Assembly: GCA_020403045.1 (NCBI GenBank)
Contig: JADBYK010000012.1
Location: forward strand, 1-64,000
DNA: 64,000 nt
Source of the DNA: Cytophagales bacterium
Lineage (GTDB): Bacteria; Bacteroidota; Bacteroidia; Cytophagales; Cyclobacteriaceae
Direction of reading: 5' to 3'
The position numbers were made by a program, and so were the translations under genes. Below are positions 57,250 to 64,000 of this stretch, one piece after another (within the stretch, counting starts at the first letter, position 1; each line of letters begins with the position of its first letter). The notes beneath the pieces were generated by a model. It had not been told where the DNA came from and made no database searches. It worked only from the letters and a program-made list of their open reading frames with translations.

Positions 57250-57725
57250 TATTTTGCCGTTTCTGTTGCTACTGGTTTCTTTTTCTTTCCTGCCGCCAAT
57301 TCAGCTGGCATTCTATCAACTACTAACGTAACGTGGTTAGATCTTTTTCTCACCCGATGTGCCCGACCTTGTGGTGCAGGACGCAAACGTTTCAAAATGC
57401 GACCACCGCCTACGTAAATCTCTTTCACAAACAAATCTGCTTCTTCTAATTTTACATCAGTGTGCTTAGCTTCCCAAGCGCTGATGGCAGAAAGAAGTAA
57501 CTTCTCCATTTTCGCAGAAGGGTGCATCGCATCGTACTTCAATATGTTCAACGCCTTATTGACGCGCTCGCCACGGATCAAATCTGCAATCAATCTCATC
57601 TTGCGAGGAGATGTCGGGGCATTATGTAAGTATACGGTAGAGGGACCCACCTTTGCGGCCTCCTTTACAGCTTGGATTTTAGCTCTTTTGGCTACGGATC
57701 CTTTTACTTTCTTTTCTGTTTCCAT
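57249..57725 (-). CDS. rplV: 50S ribosomal protein L22
   Basis: The 158-residue tunnel-constriction protein has [28 protein letters not shown] and [25 protein letters not shown]. An N-terminal extension (about 30 residues) and lysine-rich C-terminus make it longer than E. coli L22 (110). Confidence 0.97.
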   Translation of the reverse strand: METEKKVKGSVAKRAKIQAVKEAAKVGPSTVYLHNAPTSPRKMRLIADLIRGERVNKALNILKYDAMHPSAKMEKLLLSAISAWEAKHTDVKLEEADLFVKEIYVGGGRILKRLRPAPQGRAHRVRKRSNHVTLVVDRMPAELAAGKKKKPVATETAK

Positions 57726-57733
57726 CTGAGGAA

Positions 57734-58024
57734 TTATTTTTTAGCGCCAGGGCCTTCTGACTTATTATTACCACTATGACCTTTGAAGGTACGAGTAGGC
57801 GCGAATTCACCTAACTTATGCCCTACCATGTTTTCAGTTACATAAACCGGAATAAATTTATTTCCGTTATGAACCGCGAACGTATGTCCAATACAATCTG
57901 GTGTGATGGTTGATCTGCGAGACCACGTTTTGATTACTGATTTTTTTCCAGATTGCTCCATCACCTGCACTTTCTTAGCAAGACGGGCATCTAAATAAGG
58001 ACCTTTTTTTATTGACCTTCCCAT
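57734..58024 (-). CDS. rpsS: 30S ribosomal protein S19
   Basis: The 96-residue head protein starts [16 protein letters not shown] and has [28 protein letters not shown]. Normal length. Confidence 0.98.
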   Translation of the reverse strand: MGRSIKKGPYLDARLAKKVQVMEQSGKKSVIKTWSRRSTITPDCIGHTFAVHNGNKFIPVYVTENMVGHKLGEFAPTRTFKGHSGNNKSEGPGAKK

Positions 58025-58025
58025 A

Positions 58026-58850
58026 TTATTTCTTTTTCCTAGCTATGATTAAACCGTCTGAATATTTCTTAGGATGACGGGTCTTCTTGCCTTTCGACAA
58101 CAATCCGTTTCTTGACCTTGGATGGCCCCCAGAAGCACGCCCTTCACCACCACCCATCGGGTGATCAACAGGGTTCATGGCTACTGCACGTGTGCGAGGG
58201 CGAACCCCTCTCCAACGGCTACGCCCAGCTTTACCCACACTTTCATTCATGTGTTCTGCATTTGAAACAGCTCCCACGGTTGCCATACAATTTACCAACA
58301 CATTGCGCATCTCGCCAGAAGGCATCTTCAACGTAGCATACACATCTTCGCGTGCAACTAATTGAACAAAAGAACCCGCGCTACGTGCGATAGATGCACC
58401 TTGACCCGGCTTCACTTCTACATTATGTACGATTGTACCTACAGGAATTTTTGATAACGGCAGTGCATTACCTACCTCAGGTGCAATATTATCTCCTGAA
58501 TATAACGTCTGCCCTACTTTGATTCCTTGAGGCGCAATGATGTATGTCTTTGTACCATCCGCATAATAGAGTTTTGCAATCCTTGCAGTGCGAGATGGAT
58601 CATATTCAATCGATTTTACAACAGCTGGAACACCGGCTTTGCTTCTCTTAAAATCAATCAAGCGCAATTTTTGCTTATGTCCGCCACCAATGTAACGCAT
58701 GGTCATCCTGCCATTCGTATTACGTCCACCTGTTTTCTTCAAAGTCACCAACAACGACTTTTCGGGCGTGGTTTCCGTAATGTCATCAAATACAGGAGCC
58801 AAACGATGGCGTGTTCCTGCAGTTACGGGTTTCAGTTTTCTAAGTGCCAT
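58026..58850 (-). CDS. rplB: 50S ribosomal protein L2
   Basis: The 274-residue protein is needed for peptidyl transferase activity and subunit joining. [26 protein letters not shown] and [26 protein letters not shown] carry the conserved RNA contacts. The stop is one base from rpsS. Confidence 0.98.
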   Translation of the reverse strand: MALRKLKPVTAGTRHRLAPVFDDITETTPEKSLLVTLKKTGGRNTNGRMTMRYIGGGHKQKLRLIDFKRSKAGVPAVVKSIEYDPSRTARIAKLYYADGTKTYIIAPQGIKVGQTLYSGDNIAPEVGNALPLSKIPVGTIVHNVEVKPGQGASIARSAGSFVQLVAREDVYATLKMPSGEMRNVLVNCMATVGAVSNAEHMNESVGKAGRSRWRGVRPRTRAVAMNPVDHPMGGGEGRASGGHPRSRNGLLSKGKKTRHPKKYSDGLIIARKKK

Positions 58851-58862
58851 GTCAGCTCTTTA

Positions 58863-59150
58863 TTAAACGTTACTATAAAAATCAATTACTTCACCGGCAG
58901 CTAAGGTCACGATTGCCTTCTTATAATCAGGCTTTTTGCCAGACACCGTGCCACCCTTTGTAAAACGTGACTTGGCTTTGCCTAACACACTTATGGTATT
59001 CACTTTAGCTACATTCACTGAATACATTTTCTCTACGGCTTTGGCGATCTCTACTTTGTTAGCAGATGATTCTACGATGAAACCATACTTGCCCTTCTCG
59101 TTGAGGCTTGAAATTTTCTCAGTAACCAGGGGACTAATCAAAATGCTCAT
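58863..59150 (-). CDS. rplW: 50S ribosomal protein L23
   Basis: The 95-residue tunnel-exit protein docks trigger factor and SRP. LISPLVTEKISSLNEKGKYGFIV and ANKVEIAKAVEKMYSVNVAKVNT are family features. Confidence 0.97.
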   Translation of the reverse strand: MSILISPLVTEKISSLNEKGKYGFIVESSANKVEIAKAVEKMYSVNVAKVNTISVLGKAKSRFTKGGTVSGKKPDYKKAIVTLAAGEVIDFYSNV

Positions 59151-59162
59151 TTGGCTTACTGT

Positions 59163-59789
59163 TTATTTTAAAAGACTATTGATTGAATTAATTGAACTCT
59201 CTGCAAAAACCAAATTATCTGCATTCATCACATCATACGTATTCAGTTGAGCAGCCGTGATGACTTTAGTATTACGAATATTTCTGCTTGACAAAACAAC
59301 GTTTTTGTTCGCCTCAGGCAGTATGAATAATGTTTTCTTGTCGCCCAAGGAAAGCGATTTCAACATTGCCAAATACTGTTTAGTCTTAGGCGCTTCAAAA
59401 TTGAAGTCTTCCAAAATGGCGATAGAATTATCTTTCGCTTTATAAGTGAGGGCAGACTTTCTAGCCAACTCTTTTACTTTCTTATTCAACTTAAAAGAAT
59501 AGTCGCGCGGGGTAGGTCCAAAAATACGACCACCACCTTTAAACTGAGGGTTCTTGATATTTCCTGCACGAGCACCACCTGTGCCCTTTTGCTTTTTGAT
59601 TTTCTTAGAGGAACCTGAAATCTCATTACGCTGCTTGGACTTGTGAGTGCCTTGACGCTGATTGGCCAAATAGCTCTTTACGTCCAAATAGATAGCGTGA
59701 TCATTTGGTTCAATGCCGAAAACCTCTGTTTCGAGGTTTACTTTGCGGCCCGTGCTCTCGCCACTGTACTTTACAACTGCTATGTCCAT
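59163..59789 (-). CDS. rplD: 50S ribosomal protein L4
   Basis: The 208-residue tunnel protein has [53 protein letters not shown], with the extended loop that reaches the constriction. In E. coli it also represses its operon. Overlaps rplC by one base. Confidence 0.98.
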   Translation of the reverse strand: MDIAVVKYSGESTGRKVNLETEVFGIEPNDHAIYLDVKSYLANQRQGTHKSKQRNEISGSSKKIKKQKGTGGARAGNIKNPQFKGGGRIFGPTPRDYSFKLNKKVKELARKSALTYKAKDNSIAILEDFNFEAPKTKQYLAMLKSLSLGDKKTLFILPEANKNVVLSSRNIRNTKVITAAQLNTYDVMNADNLVFAESSINSINSLLK

Positions 59790-60421
59790 TACTTTTGCAG
59801 GATTATCGTTGAATTCTTTGCACCCGGAACTGATCCACTTATCAAAATAAGATTTTGCTCGGGCATGATCTTAACTACTTTTAGGTTCATTGTTTTTACG
59901 CGCTCGCCACCCATTCTACCTGGAAGTCTCTTTCCTTTGATTACACGGGCCGCAAACGAAGCGTTACCCATTGAACCCGGTGCACGAAGACGGTTGTGCT
60001 GTCCGTGAGTTTGACCACCCACACCGGCAAAGCCGTAACGCTTTACAACACCTTGAAAGCCTTTACCCTTTGAAGTGCCAACTGCATCGATGAAATCACC
60101 TTCCACGAATATGTCGCCAACTTTTATTTCTTTACCCAATTCCGCGATGCCGTCATACTCAGAAGTAAAATCACGAAACTCCACCAGATTCTTCTTTGGT
60201 GTTGTATTTGCTTTCTTAAAATGACCTTGCATTGCCATCGAGGTGTTCTTCTCTTTTTTCTCGCCAAACGCAAGTTGAACGGCTTTATAACCGTCTACCT
60301 CGTGGCTCCTTACCTGCGTAACTACGCAAGGGCCTGCCTCAATAACTGTAACTGATATACTTGTGCCATCAGCACCAAATACACTGGTCATTCCTACTTT
60401 TCGTCCTAATATTCCAGGCAT
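59789..60421 (-). CDS. rplC: 50S ribosomal protein L3
   Basis: The 210-residue protein has [29 protein letters not shown] and [27 protein letters not shown]. It is the first gene of the cluster here; the usual upstream rpsJ is absent, and 318 bp separate it from the divergent permease gene. Confidence 0.98.
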   Translation of the reverse strand: MPGILGRKVGMTSVFGADGTSISVTVIEAGPCVVTQVRSHEVDGYKAVQLAFGEKKEKNTSMAMQGHFKKANTTPKKNLVEFRDFTSEYDGIAELGKEIKVGDIFVEGDFIDAVGTSKGKGFQGVVKRYGFAGVGGQTHGQHNRLRAPGSMGNASFAARVIKGKRLPGRMGGERVKTMNLKVVKIMPEQNLILISGSVPGAKNSTIILQK

Positions 60422-60483
60422 GATTGAAACTGTTTTACTTGTTTTTAAACCAATTTGAGGGTTTCCTACCGCAAAAAGGACTG

Positions 60484-60514
60484 CAAAGATAGGAACATAA
60501 GGTTAGTTACCAAG
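60484..60514 (-). promoter_or_regulatory. promoter of the rplC-led ribosomal cluster
   Basis: The minus strand has CTTG (60514-60511), 19 bp, then TATCTTTG (60491-60484), matching TTTG-N19-TAnnTTTG but for one base. It is the same -7 box as before rpsH. The leader would be about 57 nt. The rest of 60422-60739 is AT-rich with no gene I can support; it must also hold the promoter of the divergent permease. Confidence 0.7.
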
Positions 60515-60739
60515 TGAGCAATTCAAAAAAAGATAAGGTTTTTGGAATTTGTTATGGATTATCATTTATCTGTTTGATATACAATTACTTAACATTATTT
60601 TATTTACAGTGTATTTATCAGATCCAGCAGAAATGTTAAAGTGCAATAGGGCATACCAGAATCTAAAAACAAGAAGAATATACGAATCGAACAAGCTTGG
60701 CAAATGACCAAAAGCGAGTACTTTTCGGCTTGTTAAAAA

Positions 60740-61759
60740 ATGGGCAACTCTTCTCCAGCATTAAAGTTTATCGGTTTATTTCTCTTAATGATTTTGCTTT
60801 TTGTGGCAGATGTTGGTTTAGGTAGCACAAACATTGCGCTTCGAGAGATCTTTGCGGAGCTTTTCTACAAAAACTCCACTGTTGGAGAAATAATTTGGAA
60901 TTTCCGTTTGCCCAAAGCAACCACGTGCCTACTTGCCGGTGCTGCATTGGCAGCCGGAGGATTGCTAATGCAAACCCTTTTCAGAAATGCGCTGGCGGGG
61001 CCGGATGTGCTGGGTCTCAGTTCCGGTGCCAGTTTGATGGTTGGTTTTGTGCTAATGCTCGGCCAAACTTCGATAGCATTTCTAGCCGTAGTTTCTACTA
61101 GCCCTTGGAGTCAGGTTGTTGCAGCCAGTTTGGGAGGAGTGCTCGTATTTGTATTAATAATTGCGGTTGCCCGTTTTGTACGGGACAATACGTCTTTACT
61201 AATTATTGGTCTGATGATCAGTGCAGGAACATCTTCTTTGGTGGCCATGCTTCAGTTTGTGAGCAGAGCTGAAGACCTTCAATCCTTCATTATTTGGTCG
61301 ATGGGTTCCGTAGGCAGCACCAATTGGCAAGAAGTAAAAATACTTGCGCTCGTGGTACTGATAGGTATTGGCATTGCCATGTCTCAAGTAAAGTCGCTTA
61401 ATGCGCTTTTACTCGGAGAAAGTTATGCCAGAAGCCTCGGAATAAACCTTTCATCCTCCCGACTGTGGATTGTTGTCTCAACAAGCTTGCTGGCGGGGAG
61501 TGTTACGGCTTTTTGCGGGCCTATTGCATTCGTTGGTCTTGCTGTGCCTCATTTAATTCGCTTAGCCTTCCCAACGGCCAATCACAAAATACTATTACCC
61601 TTGGCAGCAATGGGCGGGAGCAGCATGTTGTTACTGTGTGATCTGTTAGCACACCTCCCCAATCGAACTCAAGTGCTTCCGATCAATGTGATCACTTCAC
61701 TGATTGGCGCACCCCTTGTCATCTGGATGATTATTGGCAACAAAAAAGTGAGTGTATGA
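60740..61759 (+). CDS. FecCD-family ABC transporter permease
   Basis: The 339-residue membrane protein has about ten helices and belongs to the BtuC/FecCD group that imports iron-siderophores, haem or cobalamin. RLPKATTCLLAGAALAAGGLLMQTLFRNALAGPDVLGLSSGASL and the ATPase-coupling region AFVGLAVPHLIRL are conserved. The downstream ATPase gene overlaps it by 4 nt. No binding protein is adjacent; a candidate lies at 31047-31814. Confidence 0.95.
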   Translation: MGNSSPALKFIGLFLLMILLFVADVGLGSTNIALREIFAELFYKNSTVGEIIWNFRLPKATTCLLAGAALAAGGLLMQTLFRNALAGPDVLGLSSGASLMVGFVLMLGQTSIAFLAVVSTSPWSQVVAASLGGVLVFVLIIAVARFVRDNTSLLIIGLMISAGTSSLVAMLQFVSRAEDLQSFIIWSMGSVGSTNWQEVKILALVVLIGIGIAMSQVKSLNALLLGESYARSLGINLSSSRLWIVVSTSLLAGSVTAFCGPIAFVGLAVPHLIRLAFPTANHKILLPLAAMGGSSMLLLCDLLAHLPNRTQVLPINVITSLIGAPLVIWMIIGNKKVSV

Positions 61760-62688
61760 TTTCTGCACAGCAACTCTCGGTCGGTTTCCGCACCCGAAGA
61801 AAAGAACACATACTGTTTGATAACCTTGATCTGCATTTAACTCCAGGTGAGTTGGTTTGTTTCATGGGTTCAAATGGAGTTGGTAAGTCCACTTTACTAA
61901 AAACACTTGCCGGACTTTTGCCTCCACTTGCTGGCAAGGTAAACGCACATAATAAAGATGTTGCATTGGTGTTGACTGATAAGATCACGGCCACCAACAT
62001 GACGGTTTATGACCTTGTTTCCTTTGGACAATATCCTTACCTAGACTGGAGAATTTCTCTGTCACCTTCTAACATAGAAGTCATAGAAGATGCCCTACGT
62101 CAAGTTCATTTAGAGTCTTTGCGCAACCAAAAACTAAGTGAATTGAGTGATGGCCAGTTGCAGCTAGTTATGATCGCCAAAGCGCTTGCACAGCAAACCC
62201 CCGTGATATTATTGGACGAGCCAACCGCTCACCTCGATCTAAATAATCGTGTTGAAGTAATGAACCTGCTCCGGTCGCTTTCCAGAAAGATGGGTAAATC
62301 TATATTGGTGGCCACACACGAACTAGACCTGGCACTTCAAACAGCTGACCTTATCTGGTTGGCAACGGGCGACAAAAAAATAAAAACTGGGATTCCTGAA
62401 GACTTGGTGCTTGAAGGGTCTTTCGATGAGGTTTTTCAGTTCAAAGGATTTGACCTTAAAACCGGGAAAGTTGAACACGAAGCCCATCGTAAAAAAGAAG
62501 TACAGCTATTGGGTACAAACTACTCTTTTCTTTGGACAAAAAACGCATTGGAACGATCTGGTTACGATGTTGTGGAAGAAGCAGAAATTCAAATCACAGT
62601 CTTTGGAGGAAGCAAAATAGCATGGAAGCTGAATGAATCGCAGTTTGAAAGCCTCGCCACTTTACTAGCCGCATTATCTCGCCAATGA
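61756..62688 (+). CDS. ABC transporter ATPase of the FecE/BtuD type with C-terminal extension
   Basis: The 310-residue ATPase drives the permease encoded just upstream. Walker A is GSNGVGKST (38-46), the signature LSELSDGQLQLVMIAKALAQ, Walker B VILLDEPTAHLDL and the switch ATHELDL. Typical partners have about 255 residues; here about 70 further residues (GTNYSFLWTKNALERSGYDVVEEAEIQITVFGGSKIAWKL) form an added small alpha/beta domain. ATGA overlap with the permease implies coupled translation. Confidence 0.94.
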   Translation: MISAQQLSVGFRTRRKEHILFDNLDLHLTPGELVCFMGSNGVGKSTLLKTLAGLLPPLAGKVNAHNKDVALVLTDKITATNMTVYDLVSFGQYPYLDWRISLSPSNIEVIEDALRQVHLESLRNQKLSELSDGQLQLVMIAKALAQQTPVILLDEPTAHLDLNNRVEVMNLLRSLSRKMGKSILVATHELDLALQTADLIWLATGDKKIKTGIPEDLVLEGSFDEVFQFKGFDLKTGKVEHEAHRKKEVQLLGTNYSFLWTKNALERSGYDVVEEAEIQITVFGGSKIAWKLNESQFESLATLLAALSRQ

Positions 62689-62692
62689 GATT

Positions 62693-64000
62693 TCATTTTG
62701 ACTTTGTAAAACGGGCGGGGTGTTTCTCTTCAAAATCAGTGGCTTGCTGAAAAAGATAAGCCGCTTCAAGTAGTGGCCCTTCATCATATAAATTGCCTAT
62801 CAAGGTTATGGAGGTGGGCCGCCCCTTTTTATCAAATCCGTTAGGAATAGTAATGGCGGGATGACCCGTGAGGTTAGTGGCCAATGAAACATCTTTGCCA
62901 TTTGTTGGTGAAAGAATGAAATCGAACCCTTTGATCATGGCATTAAATTTCTCGATAAGAACTGTTCGATGCCGGTTTGCCTGCAAATATTCAACGGCAG
63001 AAATAAACCGTGACTGTCGTAATGAATTGGCTCTTGACTCTTTCGTTTGCTCAGACAACAAGCGATCTCTATGCTCACGCACCAGATCATCAAACGAAGC
63101 ACCCGCTTCTGCTCTAAGTATAATATCAAACGCGTCAAAAGGTATGGAATCGGGCATCTTCACCTCTTCTAAAACAGCTCCCAGCTCCCTAAACTTTTCC
63201 AAACTAATCGAATCATTTACCTTGACTTTGGAGGTGTCCTTTTTATCAAATAGCTTTTTAAAATATCCAATCTTGTATCCCTTGAGCGTAAGCGGGGGAT
63301 TAAATGAAAATGGATAGTCCACGACCGAACGATCCTGCTCACTATTATTTTTTCCTTTGATAGCATTGAATATGATCGCACAATCCTGTGCTGAGCGACC
63401 AATTGGACCTGCCTTATCCATCGACCAAGAGAGCGTCATGCATCCGGCACGGCTCACCGCCCCAAAGGTTGGTCTCAAACCGGTTACTCCACAACGGGCG
63501 GAAGGCGCAATGATAGACCCCAACGTTTCGGTGCCAATGGCGAAAGCTACCAACCCCGCTGAAGTCGCAGAAGCTGATCCGGCAGATGAACCACTTGCGC
63601 CTTGCTTAAAATCCCATGGATTTTTTGTTTTACCCCCAAACCAAACATCGCCTCTTGCGAGTGCACCCGAAGTTAATTTTGCAACAAGAATAGCGCCAGC
63701 CTCTTCCAATCTCTTAATCACGGCCGCAGTCTCATCGATTACTTGATTTTGATATGGCTCAGCACCCCAGGTCGTTTTGTAGCCGGGAATAGAAAACAAA
63801 TCTTTGATCCCGTAAGGAATCCCATGCAACACACCACGATCAATGCCCTGCTTGATTTCCAAATCGGCCTTTGCCGCCTGCTTCAACGCCAGTTCTTCTG
63901 TGATGGTCACGACCGCCAAAAGAGTGTCTTTGTATTTTTTCAGCCGATCTAAATAGATTTGTGTGAGACGAGTTGAAGTGATTTTCCCCGACCTGATCAA
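62693..64000 (-). CDS. amidase-signature enzyme (5'-partial at window edge)
   Basis: The C-terminal 435 residues are visible; the frame runs to the last base, so the true start lies outside. The amidase signature is present: GIPYGIKDLFSI with the catalytic lysine, the glycine/serine-rich GASGSSAGSASATSAG with the cis-serine, and GTETLGSIIAPSARCGVTGLRP with the nucleophilic serine. It resembles GatA-like amidases, but the usual extra features of glutamyl-tRNA amidotransferase cannot be confirmed and no gatB is adjacent. More likely a stand-alone amidase. It ends 4 nt from the ATPase stop, tail to tail. Confidence 0.88.
   Translation of the reverse strand: MIRSGKITSTRLTQIYLDRLKKYKDTLLAVVTITEELALKQAAKADLEIKQGIDRGVLHGIPYGIKDLFSIPGYKTTWGAEPYQNQVIDETAAVIKRLEEAGAILVAKLTSGALARGDVWFGGKTKNPWDFKQGASGSSAGSASATSAGLVAFAIGTETLGSIIAPSARCGVTGLRPTFGAVSRAGCMTLSWSMDKAGPIGRSAQDCAIIFNAIKGKNNSEQDRSVVDYPFSFNPPLTLKGYKIGYFKKLFDKKDTSKVKVNDSISLEKFRELGAVLEEVKMPDSIPFDAFDIILRAEAGASFDDLVREHRDRLLSEQTKESRANSLRQSRFISAVEYLQANRHRTVLIEKFNAMIKGFDFILSPTNGKDVSLATNLTGHPAITIPNGFDKKGRPTSITLIGNLYDEGPLLEAAYLFQQATDFEEKHPARFTKSK

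Noticed and set aside
60530-60740. Fur-like site before the permease gene
   Set aside because: GATTATCATTTATC is only a partial match to the Fur box and the region is AT-rich.

Overview
The window looks like a chromosomal segment from a free-living member of the Bacteroidota, probably Cytophagales-like (order is inference). Most start codons lack a Shine-Dalgarno sequence. Several upstream regions carry the Bacteroidota-type -7 motif TAnnTTTG, sometimes with a TTTG-like -33 box. The gene set fits as well: an OmpL-like porin, DUF4197, a LptD homologue in an amidase/MCE neighbourhood, and a long S10-spc-alpha ribosomal cluster. I see no rRNA, tRNA, CRISPR array, phage or full-length insertion sequence.

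Layout. 1-122 is the 3' tail of an acyl-CoA oxidase-like gene. 232-6671 is a five-gene efflux operon on the minus strand (TetR regulator, TolC channel, a small acyl-carrier-like protein, a lipoprotein adaptor, an RND pump). 6876-9773 holds DUF4197, a 50-residue membrane protein, a PaaN-type aldehyde dehydrogenase and a small hypothetical. 9981-12897 is a tight cluster ending in an FMN-dependent hydroxy-acid oxidase, whose stop codon lies in the 8-bp target duplication of a 144-bp MITE-like insertion. 12964-13296 is an intact antitoxin gene followed by a broken RelE/ParE toxin. 13289-22641 holds HesB, FolB, DivIVA, CapA, WD40, a phosphopantetheinyl transferase, a redoxin, a SirB1-like protein, the methylcrotonyl-CoA carboxylase beta subunit, MlaD and an amidase. 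22627-42675 is housekeeping and metabolism: LptD, LysS, proline dehydrogenase, AroB, AroA, a metal/cobalamin-binding protein, an M42 peptidase, an autoregulated-looking Fic protein, propionyl-CoA carboxylase beta, Ppx/GppA, YceI, a porin, DUF4139, an Ldh-family oxidoreductase and FtsB.

42822-45643 carries eno and carA, separated by a four-helix-bundle protein gene bracketed by 29-bp inverted repeats. 45794-60421 is the uninterrupted minus-strand cluster rplC-D-W-B-rpsS-rplV-rpsC-rplP-rpmC-rpsQ-rplN-X-E-rpsN-rpsH-rplF-R-rpsE-rpmD-rplO-secY-map-infA-rpmJ-rpsM-K-D-rpoA-rplQ. It starts at rplC without rpsJ, has a strong internal promoter before rpsH, and ends in a terminator. 60740-62688 encodes the permease and ATPase of an iron/cobalamin-type importer, and 62693-64000 is a partial amidase.

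How the parts fit. Several genes support branched-chain amino acid, fatty acid and proline catabolism (acyl-CoA oxidase, both carboxylase beta subunits, proline dehydrogenase, PaaN). An envelope group (LptD, MlaD, amidase, CapA, porin) surrounds them. The best leads for something new are intergenic: the MITE with a clear target duplication, the inverted-repeat cassette carrying the four-helix-bundle gene, the Fic operator array, a 43-bp near-perfect palindrome, and the acyl-carrier-like protein inside an efflux operon.
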